A stretch of 64,000 bases of DNA from the NCBI GenBank assembly GCA_963576565.1, contig OY755042.1, positions 105,825,314 to 105,889,313 of the forward strand. Direction: 5' to 3'. The stretch's first letter is position 1; each line of letters begins with the position of its first letter. A program made the translations under genes and the position numbers. The notes under the pieces were generated by a model that saw only the letters and a list, made by a program, of their open reading frames with translations, searched no databases and had not been told where the DNA came from. The stretch is from Aspidapion aeneum (taxonomy: Eukaryota > Arthropoda > Insecta > Coleoptera > Brentidae). Below are positions 21,727 to 32,890 of the stretch, piece after piece.

Positions 21727-23017
21727 GGCTCTTTTTAAGGTCCAGCAGTAACCTAGTCTTCTCATCTCTTTGATATCTTGATGGAATCTTTCTCGTTGCT
21801 CTTCACTTACATCATCAAGGTTTTCTGGGAAATAGTCTAAATGTGAATGCAAAAAGTGAATTTTTATGGTCATAGTATCTACATAATTGGGATCTATGTA
21901 ATTTCCCAGAAATTTATGGCCTCTCTAAAAGCACTAGGCATCATTTTCCATATCTTCCAGAACATTTTCAATCATGGATCTTTTATTACAGACCTTATCT
22001 GCGGTCCAACCAAGATTCCTTTCTTCAATTTTGCCTCTGAAAGGGCCAGAAGTAATTGTTTCATAAGACCCAGTTTTATGTGGAGAGGTAGAAGTAAAAC
22101 CTTCTTGGGATTAATAAGACTTTGGCGAATTACATTGTTCATTGCCTGGTACCAAACTTTATCTTAGTGGCCAGTTCTTTTTTATGCAATCTGCTATCCC
22201 ACTCACACAAAAAATATGAAATTTTCGTATAACCAGACTGTTGGCCCAAAAGAAGACCTAAAATCTTCAGGTTTCCATATATTTCCCAGTTATGATTCTT
22301 GTATTGTATTCTTAAAAGTAATTCCTCCAAATTTTCATAGTTTTCTTTTCAATGAACTGAATGACCAACTGAAACTGATGTAAAACAATTGTCATCATGT
22401 AAAGGTACAGCCCTGAGACTTCTTTTTGAGGGGCTCCAAGGTGAACTATATCAGCGATTGATTGGCAGTAAACAAGTAGCCTGTTCTGATCAAAATATTT
22501 TACAAATTCGGCTTTACGACTTCTATACCAAGAGAAATAAGTTTCTGAACTCAGTAAATTATTTTCTATTAACCTTGATCCAAGTACTTTAGAAAGCTCT
22601 TTTGACAGTCCTAAATCTCTTATTAAATCGTTTAGTTCGCCTTGTGAAAATGTTATCACTGTAAGGAATTGGTCTGATTGCTGATTTGATATTGATTAAG
22701 TCCATAATATGTTTGAACGTTTTTTAATTATATCCATTAGTCTTACAAAGGCAAAAATAGCAATCATATATATGTATCCCACAGGGTAGTCCTTTTCCCT
22801 AGCTTTTGATCCAATGACTTAAACCTAAACTTTCTTTACATGCCCATACAATATGCGGTGCCCAATATTTGTCTTGGTCTCCCAATTTCATTTTAAAATA
22901 AGCAAAATACGCACTTTTGACAAAATCACTAAAAGCTCTTTCAGACTTTTTTAAAACGTAACCTCCACAAATATAACAAAAATCATTTGGTTTAGATTTG
23001 CAATATGGGCTAGCCAT
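21727..23017 (-). pseudogene. multicopy invertebrate protein of unknown function (CYICG ... GQQSGYTK ... CEWDSR), decayed
   Basis: On the minus strand from 23017: MASPYCKSKPNDFCYICGG and LGDQDKYWAPH (an N-terminal Cys-pair domain), RPIPYSD, then at 22659 ELNDLIRDLGLSKE and GSRLIENNLLS. Near 22300-22200: LLLGQQSGYTK and FLCEWDSR. Near 22140-21730: NPKKVLLLPLHIKLGLMKQ, KKGILVGPQI, and EEQRERFHQDIKEM. The order and motifs match a protein present in many copies in aphids, beetles and cnidarians, presumably mobile-element derived. Its function is not known to me. At least six stops or frame changes break it. Confidence 0.65.
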
Positions 23018-23629
23018 GTTTTTTGCAAGATATCACACTTAACGGAAAAAAAAGAACTAAATGACGTCACTTTTCAAAAACTTCAAAACTTTAGTTGTTC
23101 AAATTGAAAATTAGAATAACCATTGGGTGTTAAAAGGCTTATATTTTGTCCTTTTCATTATTACCCTAAAAGAATTACCCTAAACCCTTTTCTCCTAGTA
23201 AAAAGTATCATAAAGTTTAACAAATAGCTCAAAAATGTCATTAAATAGGGGCAATAAATGCCTATAACAGAAGATTTATTAAGGTAATGGCAACATAATT
23301 GATACATTTTTGGAAACAACAATAATTAAAGAAACCATTTTAGAGTAGTAATTCTGAAAATTTGGAAAGATTAAATTTATTAGGAAGTGTATTAATTTCC
23401 CTAAATATCAATTTTATTTAAATTACACTTACAATTACAAAAAAAATCTGGAGGTGATTGAGACAAACGACGTTATAATTAGTTGTTCCTAGAACAAAAC
23501 CAACCTAAATCACCCAAAAAAATAAAAAATCATTTCATGCAGGCCCGTGTAAATTATTTATATGACTGGGGTTAGAGAGTTTTATTAAATGTATATTAAT
23601 TAAATATACATATACATATACTTAATTAG
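23018..23629. other. AT-rich DNA; one TGACGTCA palindrome
   Basis: TGACGTCA lies at 23062-23069, 45 bases upstream of the pseudogene start on the minus strand, which could be a relic promoter site. Otherwise nothing is supported. Confidence 0.4.
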
Positions 23630-24110
23630 AGGAATATATATACCTGGGACAAATTGTTAAACTAAAAAAGGAAAACCAAACGGCTGAAATCAAGAGACAA
23701 GTAAGATTGGCCTGGGCAGCATTCGGTAAATTAAGCTACATATTAAAAAATAAAAAATATCCTCAGTACCTCAAAAAGAAAGTGTATAACCAATGTATCC
23801 TTCCTATACTTACCTATGGATCCCAGACCTGGACACTTACAAAATCAAACATGGATAAGGTAACAAAAGCCCAAAGATCAATGGACAGACAAATGTTACA
23901 TGTAAAGCTAACAGATAGAAAAAGGAACGAATGGATAAGAAATAAAACAAAAGTAAGGGATGTAAGAGGAGAAGTAGCAAAATTAAAATGGAAATTTGCC
24001 GGTCATAATATCAGACAGAAAGACGATCGATGGAATAAGTGCATTGTAACCTGTAGACCTTGGAAAGATATTGGAGAAGGCCTATGTCCAAAGATGGATC
24101 AGTCATAAAG
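23630..24110 (+). pseudogene. LINE family A, C-terminal fragment (open frame)
   Basis: The frame reads YLGQIVKLKKENQTAEI, VRLAWAAFGKLSYIL, YNQCILPILTYGSQTW, DRQMLHVKLTDRKRNEW and TKVRDVRGEVAKLKW, with an open stretch at 23707-24108. This is the region after RT in family A; the RT itself is absent (5' truncated). It ends near WKDIGEG. The youngest-looking family A piece in the window, but not coding-competent. Confidence 0.8.
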
Positions 24111-24666
24111 TGTAAAACTAAGCACAAAATCATTTTAGCTTGCAAAACAACAATACCTAGTTTATTTCGTTGGTTATATTAACATTTCTCAAGATGGGTA
24201 ATGGCTAGTAGTAGTTTCGCCAAGAATGCCATTAGTGTTCATTTTCCTATTATGAAAAAGTAAAAGTAAAATGATGCAGTGAATTGCTGCAATTTTAGTA
24301 TAATCTAAAGTATCATCATCTGCTACATATGGGGAATCAGATCTATAAAAAAAGTTTCATCATAATATGAACAAAATTTTGTAATTCATATTTTATAACC
24401 TATATGGGTGTTGAATTCCTTAAGTGATTTCAAGAAAAAAAGTTATCATAAACATAGGTCCGCAAACGTTCAGGGTGTTAAAGTGAATTTTATTTTAGTT
24501 TTTTGTTTATTGTTCATGCAAAACTGAACAAAGATATTTGGCTCAAATTTGGCGCGTATATTCGTGAAAAACCACTATCCACCCCTAAAATCTCACCTTA
24601 TTTCACCCTAAGAACTCGGATCGAGTATAATTTATTTTTCTTGTTGACTGCGGTGGATGTCCTACC
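24111..24666. other. AT-rich DNA without recognisable genes
   Basis: An open frame at 24503-24796 (+) runs antisense into the LINE B fragment and shows no motif of its own. Confidence 0.4.
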
Positions 24667-25100
24667 ATTATTAAACTTAAACCAGTTTTTCTACGTTGTC
24701 CGACGCCTATTCTCCACCTCCTTCAATCCTGACAATCATCTGTCAGATTTTTTTGACTCATTGATCTTTGGATTAACTGTTGCCATTCTAGTTTAGGACG
24801 CCCTCTTTTTATGCGCCCTATTGGTTGCCATCCTATAGTCTAAATTATACGCATTTGTAATGACGTCACCAGGTAAGAAAAAAACGTATGGCGTAGATAT
24901 TTTTACCAAACAATGTTTTTTGATTGACAGTGACGGATACTTCACATAACCAATTACCTACCTATTTAAATCATAGACACTACTTTTATTAAAAAGTTTA
25001 TTGTCACCGCTGTTTAAAATATACTAAACAAAGATAAACAAAAATGACGTCATTACAAATGGGTATAATTTGAACTATAGGACCTGCTTTGGTAATCTTT
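24667..25100 (-). pseudogene. LINE family B 3' fragment, split by a MITE
   Basis: The minus strand reads part of LPKQ at 25100-25082, then (after the MITE) WQPIGRIKRGRPKLEWQQ, QRSMSQKNLTDDCQD and RRWRIGVGQRRKT to about 24680. It joins the 500-bp satellite directly at 25101. Confidence 0.75.
24832..25081. mobile_element. 250-bp MITE in LINE B, TA target, TGACGTCA in each arm
   Basis: Inverted ends of about 36 bases: left TATAGTCTAAATTATACGCA onward, right the complement of TATAGTTCAAATTATACCCA onward. TGACGTCA sits at 24861-24868 and 25045-25052, equidistant from the ends. The uninterrupted LINE copy at 29741-29755 (AGGTCCTAGAATG) shows the empty site and implies a TA duplication, as for Tc1/mariner-type MITEs. 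No coding sequence. Confidence 0.8.
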
Positions 25101-27042
25101 AGTATTAGGGACTCCGTAGCTTCTTTGTAGCACAGTATCAAGCAAAATTTTTTGTTGAAAATTTTGATGAAAATTTTCCCGACCCAATGGCTAGCAAACA
25201 GTGCAGTTTTTTAAAATAGTTAACTTTGTAAAAATATATATTATAATACATTAAATTAAACCTCTCGAAGCTCTCTACATAAAAATATAAAAGTTAGCGA
25301 ACAAGTATTTATAATAACGCCGAGACTGGTAGCCAAAGTCACTTCGGTTTTGAATTTTGGCATTTTAAACTTTTATTTTTTTTCTTACAAACACTAACCT
25401 TTAGATCAACTTTGGAGGTGATTTTTAATATTTTGTAGGGTAAGCAATTAAAATATAATAATTGTTTTGACCAAAATCCAATAGGAAAAAAGTTAAAATT
25501 TTTTTGACAAAATTTTTTATTTTTTGAAAGTACAACTTTTGCTTCTATTTTTCTTTGATTTCTTGAATTTTAATGAAAATTTTCCTGACCCAATGGGTAC
25601 CAAAAAGTGCAGTTTTTTAATTTCTTAAAATAGTTTACTTTGTAAAAATATATATTATAATACATTAAATTAAACCTCTCGAAGCTCTCTACATTACAAT
25701 ATAAAAGTTAGTGAAAAATTGTTTATAATAACGCCGAGACAGGTCGCCAAAGTCACTTCGGTTTTGAATTTTGCCATTTTAAACTTATATTTTTTCTTAC
25801 AAACGCTAACCTTTAGATCAACTTTGGAGGTCATTTTTAATATATTGTACGGCAAGCAATAAAAATATAATAATTGTTTTGACCAAAATCCAATAGGAAA
25901 AAAGTTAACATTTTTTTGACAAAATTTTAAATTTTGTGAAAATTTACAACTTTTGCTTCTATTTTTCTCGAAAACTATTACATCTGCAACTATAATATTT
26001 TCAGGTTAGTATTAGGGACTCCGTAGCTTCTTTGTAGCACAGGATTACGCAATTTTTTTTTTTGGAAATTTTGATGAAAATTTTCCTGACCCAATGGGTA
26101 GCAAAAAGTGCAGTTTTTTAATTTTTTAAAATAGTTAACTCTGCAAAAATATATATTATAATACATTAAATTAAACCTCTCGAAGCTCTCTACATAACAA
26201 TATAAAAGTTAGCGAACAAGTGTTTATGATAACGCCGAGACATGTCGCCAAAGTCACCTCGGTTTTGAATTTTGGCATTTTAAACTTTTATTTTTTTCTT
26301 ACAAACACTAACCTTTAGATTAACTTTGGAGGTCATTTTTAATATTTTGTAGGGTAAGCAATTAAAATATAATAATTGTTTTGACTAAAATCCAATAGCA
26401 AAAAAGTTAACTTTTTTTGACAAAATTTTTAATTTTTTGAAAATTTACAACTTTTCCTTATATTTTTCTCGAAAACTATTACATCTGCAACTATAATATT
26501 TTCAGGTTAGTATTAGGGACTCCGTAGCTTCTTTGTAGCACAGTATCAAGCAAAAATTTTTTTTGCAAATTTTGATGAAAATTTTCCTGACCCAATGGGT
26601 CCCAAAAAGTGCAGTTTTTTAATTTTTTCAAATAGTTAACTTTGTAAAAATATATATTATAATACATTAAATTAAACCTCTCGAAGCTCTCTACATAACA
26701 ATATAAAAGTTAGCGAACAAGTGTTTATAATAACGCCGAGACAGGTCGCCAAATTCACTTCGGTTTTGAATTTTGGCATTTTAAACTTTTATTTTTTTCT
26801 TACAAACACTAACCTTTAGATCAACTTTGGAGGTCATTTTTAATATTTTGTACGGCAAGCAATAAAAATATAATAATTGTTTTGAGCAAAATCCAATAGG
26901 AAAAAAGTTAACATTTTTTTGACAAAATTTTAAGTTTTGTGAAAATTTACAACTTTTGCTTCTATTTTTCTCGAAAACTATTACATCTGCAACTATAATA
27001 TTTTCAGGTTAGTATTAGGGACTCCGTAGCTTCTTTGTAGCA
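25101..27042. repeat. satellite-like tandem array, ~500-bp unit, about four copies
   Basis: GTATTAGGGACTCCGTAGC recurs at about 25101, 26008, 26509 and 27010; the last two intervals are 501 bases. GTGCAGTTTTTTAA shows a further unit start near 25600, so the first interval holds two shortened units. Each unit also has CCTCTCGAAGCTCTCTACAT, AACGCCGAGAC and CTAACCTTTAGATCAACTTT. Units are highly similar. Non-coding. Confidence 0.9.
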
Positions 27043-27220
27043 CAACTGTCAAAATTAATTAATAATTATATTATTAGGTATACAGACAGAGGTTTACAAT
27101 TTTTTTTGTTTGATGTAAAATACTTTTCCGATTTTTAAATAGGAAAATTTTTTAATTTCAAGGGCGGTAATTTAGAAAGTCCCCGACTGTACATGGCCGT
27201 ATCATATTAGTTGTTGTTTA

Positions 27221-27528
27221 AGGCCGCTTGACATGGTGCATGACAATAACATTTGCAGGCAAATGGCATAAAATTTTGCCCAGGTGCATGCGCAGAACAA
27301 ATCCAGCTGATTGTTGCAGGCAATCCATTTTTATCGGTCCGGTGCCATTCTTTTGCATGCAAACTGTACTTGCATGCAAACTGGGGAATTTTTACCTAGA
27401 TTCTGGGGAATCCATGCATGGCCATGCACAATGTCAAACGAAAAGAAGATTTTTTGTAGGCAACAATTTGACCGACATTTTTTGCTTGCAAATTTTTGCA
27501 GCGCGTCCTGCACCATGTCAAGCGGCCT
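27221..27528. mobile_element. 308-bp PIF/Harbinger-like MITE in LINE B
   Basis: The inverted ends AGGCCGCTTGACATGGTGCA are exact on both sides. TTA flanks them at 27218-27220 and 27529-27531. The LINE B copy at 29671-29690 (GACATCACTAAAAGACAACT) is the matching empty site. Several GCATGCAAAC-type palindromes lie inside. No coding sequence; the long plus-strand open frame across it is chance. Confidence 0.92.
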
Positions 27529-27836
27529 TTAGTGATGTCAACCGTTATGCTTCCCTCAATTCTCATTATTTCTGTTATGATCTTATTTCTAATATGATCT
27601 GTTCTAGAAATTTCCATCTTGTTTTGTATTTTTCCATAACGCGACAAGTCTCTATTCCATACAATAGCGTGCTTTTTACCATTGTTCCATATATGTTAAA
27701 TTTTACATTTTTTTTTATCTCTCTGCTCCATAAAATACTTTTAAGATATCCAGTAACCTTTTTTGCTTTTACTATTATTTTTTCCAGTTCTTTAAAGTCT
27801 GTTCATGTCTTATCAAATGTGAAACCCAAGTATACA

Positions 27837-27913
27837 GGATTGATGATGTTGATTCATATGTGAGAGGGCCTTGCAGCCCTTCCACTGCGACCACTAGTGG
27901 GTCTATTGTGGCA
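27837..27913. repeat. 77-bp insertion cassette in LINE B
   Basis: Relative to the LINE copy at 29340-29360, 77 extra bases are present, flanked by TACA at 27833-27836 and 27914-27917. The core reads GGCCTTGCAGCCCTTCCACT then GTGGGTCTATTGTGGC. A related block lies inverted at 30832-30907. Possibly a very short SINE-like or DNA element; unclassified. Confidence 0.6.
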
Positions 27914-28310
27914 TACATACTCATTGCATGGAGATATTGTTTGACCATTGTCTAGTTCTAACTCACTTGATTCGTTTCCAATACATACATAAGTGCTGTT
28001 CACTGTTAACCCCCCCTTTTGGTATTCTTTCGTTAACTTTCTCATCATATACTCCATGTCTTCTTCATCATTAGCTACAATTACTTAGTCGCCAGCAAAC
28101 TGTAGTGTGTATATTTTTTTCCAGTTTTTTAGAGCGACTGCGATATATATTTTAAAAAGCGTTGGAAAGATACAACATCCCTGTCTTAAACCTTTCGTTA
28201 GCAGGAATTCTTTTGAAAGTCCATTTCCAATTTTAATTTTAGATGTTGGCCCTTTGTATAGTTCTTTTATTGCTTTTGTGTATGTATAATTGACATTAGT
28301 TTGCTCTCCA

Positions 28311-28904
28311 TTTTTTTTTCCACTACTAAAACTAAAACTTATTAATTTTTTTCCTATCTAAAAATATACTTGCACTGTTCTGAATGGGACTAAACGTTTT
28401 TCTAATTCCCTTGGCAGGGTTTTCCTTATGAAGAGTTCTTGCTAAAAACAGTATGCCACAACATTACTGTATAGTGTGCACAAAGAAAAGTCATAGATAG
28501 AGCATTGGCCGCAGATTGGCCGGCAATTTGTAGGAAAAAGTTAGTAGCGGTATGTTAGGGGAAAGTGGGGTAATACCGGTAATAGAGATAGAGACAATAG
28601 ACATAGAAAGGGAATATATTACCCTTTCTCCCCCCTTCGCTAACATTGAGATTTCTTGGGCTGTCACTGCGGGCAGCCTATAGTCCATTCATTTATAACT
28701 AAGAAACGATAAATATTACTGAAATGTTATTTTACTGAATTTTTCTTAAAATGACAGAACAAACCGACAAAGCCCTCTGTTTTGCAACTTCAGTTGATAA
28801 CAATTTTAGGAAAATAATACACCTACCTACCAAAAAATTCACCACCAAAAAATATAAAACAATGCGCCCAACAAAAATCAAACAACTGTTTTCGGATCGA
28901 TTTT
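28311..28904. other. non-coding spacer between opposed LINE B copies
   Basis: No gene recognised. The two LINE B copies either side are divergent in orientation (minus before, plus after). Confidence 0.4.
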
Positions 28905-29918
28905 AATAGACTAGGCCATGCAATGTAATTTTAATAAACAGAAGTTATTCGTGTCAAGGGTCAAACCTAAAATTAAAATTGGAAATCGACTTTCAAAAGA
29001 ATTCCAGGTAACGAAAGGCTTAAGACAGTGATGATGTATCTCTCCAACTCTTTTTAAAATATATATCGCAGTGGCTTTAAAAAACTGGAAACGTAAAGTA
29101 CACGGCATGGGAATACAACTTAACGACCGATTTACCATATACACACTACAGTTTGCTGACGACCAAGTAATTGTAGCTAATGATAAAGAAGACATGGAGT
29201 ATATGATGAGAAAGTTAACGGAAGAATACCAAAAGTGGGGGTTAACAGTGAACGTCGACAAGACACAGTACTTATGTATTGGAAACGAATCAAGTGAATT
29301 AGAACTAGAAAATGGACAAACAATATCTCCATGCAATGAGAATGTATACTTGGGTGTCACAAGACAGGAACAGACTGTAAAGAATTGGAAAAAAGAATAG
29401 TAAAAGCAAAAAAGGTTATTGGTTGTCTTAACAGTATTTTATGGAGCAGAGAGATAAAAAAGAATGTAAAATTTAACATATATGAAACAATGGTGAAAAG
29501 CACGCTGTTGTATGGAATAGAGACTTGTCGCGTAACAGAAAAAATACAAAGCAAAAATGGAAAGTGTCGAAATGGATGCAATGAGAAGATCAATGAGAAT
29601 ATCCAGAACAGATCATATAAGAAATGACATCATAAAAGAAAGAATGGGAATCGAGGGAAGCATAACTGATGACATCACTAAAAGACAACTGATATGGTAC
29701 GGCCATGTACAACGGATGAACGATGAAAGATTACCAAAGCAGGTCCTAGAATGAAAACCAATAGGGCGCAGAAAAAGAGGGCGTCCTAAAGTGGAATGGC
29801 AACAGTCAATCCAAAGATCAATGAGTCAAAAAAACGGAAGATGATTGTTAGGATCGAAAGAGGTGGAGAATAGGCGTCGGACAACGTAGAAAAACGTTCT
29901 AAACCGACATAGTAGTAG
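28905..29918 (+). pseudogene. LINE family B, longest copy (RT to 3' end)
   Basis: After damaged IKIGNRLSKEFQVTKGLRQ and an in-frame stop near the motif B region, the frame reads VALKNWKRKVHGMGIQL, YTLQFADDQVIVAN (RT active site FADD intact), EYMMRKLTEEYQKWGLTVN and GNESSELELENGQTISPCNE. After a shift it reads KKVIGCLNSILWSREIKKN, MVKSTLLYGIETCRV, and after another shift RTDHIRNDIIKERMGIEG, QLIWYGHVQRMNDERLPK, RKRGRPKVEWQQ. The 3' end is ACGTTCTAAACCGACATAGT. At least three frame changes. It serves as the empty-site reference for two MITEs. Confidence 0.85.
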
Positions 29919-30831
29919 TGGTATTCGTGTCGATGAAATACTTCTTTATTTTAGATTAAAAAAATGTAAATTTGAACAAACGAAACAGATTATTATTATT
30001 TTATTATTTTCACATTAATCGGAATTTTTGCCATGGCCAAACTTCTTGGCAATATTTTTTTTGGCATTAAAATTTTTTGGTTCATATGGCTTTATTCTTA
30101 ATTTTCATTATTGGCATTGAGGTTTTTGTTATTTATATATTTATTTTTTGTTATAAATTTTGGGCCTTATTTGAAATCTTCTGGCACTGTCTAGCGATAG
30201 TTTTGTTGTTTGTGACGCTCAAAATTTTTATAGCATTATAATTTCAAGTTTAACACAATGTAAACGCTTTAAATTAAGAATGTTTTTAGTAAAAACATTT
30301 TTGTCATTATGTATTCTGAATTTAGCCATTAGGAAGTTTTCTTTGAATTGAATATATTTTAAAGTTTTTTGACAATATTTTGAAATAAGTGGTATTTTAA
30401 CTTTTTACAAAATTATTTCTTTGAATTTTTTAAAATATTTGCACCAAAAGTGGTCATTTAAGTATCCCCTTAAGTAAACAGTTTGACACACCTTGTAGTT
30501 GTGTACTTTATGGAAGTCGTGAAGAAGCCTGAATGGCCCCCGAACTAGTCGTTTACCCTGGGTTTGAAGAATACCAATTGTCTTCATAGAACAAACACAA
30601 GAATGCCATGAGAACCACCTATCGTATGCGGTATTGTTTATTCTGTGAGAACTTATTCTTCATTTTAATTTGACATTTTATGAGAAACTTCAACTGAAGA
30701 CTTGTTGTTTCGTATATTTGTTTACTTTCCTCGCCCAAAGAATTTCGTTTTCTTTATCACTTGGTTTCTTGACTGGGTGTGTGTCTTTCTCTAATAACTA
30801 ACTATGCCGGGTATTGTTGAAGCTTTTGGGA
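29919..30831. repeat. AT-rich DNA with TTTTTTGGCAT motif
   Basis: From about 30020 to 30130 TTTTGGCATTAAAA-type motifs recur, like the larger field at 37.9-39.3 kb. The rest to 30831 shows no recognisable feature. Confidence 0.5.
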
Positions 30832-30907
30832 GCCACAATAGACCCACTGGTGGTCACAGTGGAAGGGCTGCAAGGCCCACTCATATATGAATCATCCTCA
30901 TCAACTC
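30832..30907. repeat. inverted relative of the 77-bp cassette
   Basis: GCCACAATAGACCCACT, GTGGTCACAGTGGAAGGGCT and GCAAGGCCCACTCATATATG match the complement of 27837-27913 along most of its length. It supports a mobile short repeat. Confidence 0.6.
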
Positions 30908-31130
30908 ATTTTATCTCTTTTATGCTAAAGGTGGAAGGGAAGGACCAGAAACTAGTTAAATTATACTCGTTTCTGGAAGGACATCGTCGCATAACACGAA
31001 AAAATAGATCTTCAGACCCATATAAGAGAAACAAAATTACTTGACTTTTGGCAATGAGGGAAGATATGAGTGAGGCGTTTGAATCAATATTTCCATATTA
31101 GCATTGAATGAATAACAAACAAGAAGACAT

Positions 31131-31830
31131 GTTGCTTGTTAGCATTAATGATGCGCTTGCCATGTCGCGTTACGGTTTTAATGATGAAGTCTTTCCTAAG
31201 TGAACTAACCGACCACGTAACTTATTATGAAGTCGTGGAATTTTAAATGAGGATAAGCTTTAAGAACATACTGAAAGATGACAAGCAAAAAAAGGTCTAA
31301 AAATTCTTTTGCAATTACCATAATAGAAAAAGCACTAAAAGAGGGAAAAGTTTGTTCTGCTATATTTCTAGATGTACCACTAGCATTTAACAAAGTGTGG
31401 CATAAAGATCTTAATTTTAAACTAAAACTATTTATTCCTAAACAATATTCTGATATTTTGAAATCATACATATCTGATAGATAGTTCAGAGGAACAAAGG
31501 AAAATTCATGCCTAATTCTAAGAGAAGTTAAAGTAGGCGTACCTCAGGGTAGCATCCTAGGTCCTTATTTGTTAGCATTAATGATGCGCTTGCCATGTCG
31601 CGTTACGGTTTTAATGATGTAGTCTTTCCAAAGTGAATTAATAGACCAATATTATGAAGTCGTGGAATAAGCTGCGAGAACAAATTGAAAAATGACGAGA
31701 GAAAAAGCTCTAAAAATTCCCTTGCAATTACCATAATAGAAAAAGCACTAGAAGAGGGAAAAGCTTGTTCTGCTGTATTTCTAGATGTACCACAAGCATT
31801 TGACAAAATGTGCCATGTAAAAATACAATA
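31131..31830 (+). pseudogene. Jockey-type RT fragment with ~435-bp tandem duplication
   Basis: Copy 1: KNSFAITIIEKALKEGKVCS, AIFLDVPLAFNKVWH (motif A), LKLFIPKQYSDILKSYISDR, stop, then GVPQGSILGP (motif B). Immediately after, the same block restarts: GCATTAATGATGCGCTTGCC is at about 31141 and 31575, and the second copy runs through EKALEEGKACSAVFLDV.QAF and breaks off near 31815. The preceding GATGCGCTTGCC segment (31131-31260) is part of the duplicated unit but not of the RT frame. Both copies are dead. Confidence 0.7.
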
Positions 31831-32037
31831 CAGGATTTATTTTAAATGATGCACAATACTGAATGCCGGTTTTACACACTCCGAGTGCTCTCACTGTGTA
31901 TCCCCGAGTATCTCGGCCGAGAGACTCGTAACCGAGTACGACTCTTGCTAATTTAGCGAGAGTGTCAGTTGCAGTTGTGAACTCCCGAGAACTCTATCAT
32001 CATCACAACACAAGACAACGAGAACTCACGGAAATTA
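31831..32037. other. GC-richer spacer
   Basis: A GC-rich island at about 31870-32000 with CCGAGTATCTCGGCCGAG-type short palindromes. Not assigned. Confidence 0.35.
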
Positions 32038-32890
32038 TTAGAATGAGTAGTGAATGATTAAGTATATGACAGAGTTCGTTGTATTTACAGTCAAGTCAAT
32101 GTTACCAAAAAATTTTAAATTAACGTAGTGCAGGAATTTCTTCTGGAATTGTTCAATTCCGGAACTGTCACTTTCATAAGATGTACTCCAAATAGATGAT
32201 GAGTATTCTAGGTGACTTCTCACAAGATTGCAATAAAGAGTTCGAAGTGCATGAATAGTATTGAAATCTTGAGTGTTTATTTTTATGAATACAAGCATTT
32301 TTAGAGCTTTACTTAATGGAGGAAATGTGGTCAATATAAGAAAGGTCAGAATCAAGGATCACACTAAGATCACGTATGGAGCCTACTCTTGTTAAGATTT
32401 CACTAGATATGTGGTATTCATAATCGTCCCTCTCCCGCAGCTTAGAAAAAACAACAAGTTTACATTTGGAGGCATTTAGCTCCATTCCGTTTATCCTGCA
32501 CCAACCAGCAAACCTGTCAGCATCCTGCTGCAGTTCAATGCAGTCACCCTTGTCAAAAATGGTTTTATACCCTTTCACATCATTAGCAAAACTAACGAAT
32601 TTGCTAGACTGAACATTCTGAGACATAATTTAAAAACAAAATAAGAGGACCAAAATGAGATCCCTGTGGGACACCGGATGTGATATTTCCCGTAAATTAA
32701 AATTGTTTACTCTCACTATCTGGGTTCGATTGGTAAGGTAGCTATGGATCCAGTTTAGCAATGAACTAGTTATTCCGATTTCATTTAATTTTTCAAGGCG
32801 AATGGTATGATGTACTTTGTCAAAGGCCTTGAAGAAGGAGAAGTCTGTGTAAATAAAATGAACTTCAGCGTCCCTTTCCAAGGCCACGAC
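32038..32890 (-). pseudogene. LINE family C (CR1/Jockey-like) RT and C-terminus, broken
   Basis: The minus strand from 32890: VHFIYTDFSFFKAFDKVHH (motif A), KLNEIGITSSLLNWIHSYL, a damaged motif B (ISHPVS, GSHF), SSKFVSFANDVKGY (active site FADD changed to FAND), RINGMELNASKCK, then ALRTLYCNLVRSHLEYSSS and IEQFQKKFLHYVNLKFFGN. Frameshifts separate the pieces. Loss of the second Asp alone would kill the enzyme. Confidence 0.75.

Larger units (their letters stand above)
27175..28310 (-). pseudogene. LINE family B fragment with RT, carrying two insertions
   Basis: Minus-strand pieces from 28310: IKIGNGLSKEFLLTKGLRQG, TLFKIYIAVALKNW, LQFAGD then a stop (RT active site, normally FADD, here degraded), EYMMRKLTKEYQKGGL, SSELELDNGQTISPCNE. 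A 77-bp insertion (27837-27913) follows, then GLL-type linker and MEISRTDHIRNK, the PIF-like MITE at 27221-27528, and QLI.YGHVQ at the low end. It is dead from stops and the active-site change. Confidence 0.8.

Noticed and set aside
27228..27863. 211-codon open frame on the plus strand, the longest in the window
   Set aside because: It runs across a MITE with defined ends and then antisense to a LINE B fragment; no family motif in this frame.
28911..29360. 149-codon minus-strand open frame
   Set aside because: Antisense to the LINE B RT, which has the recognisable motifs (FADD).
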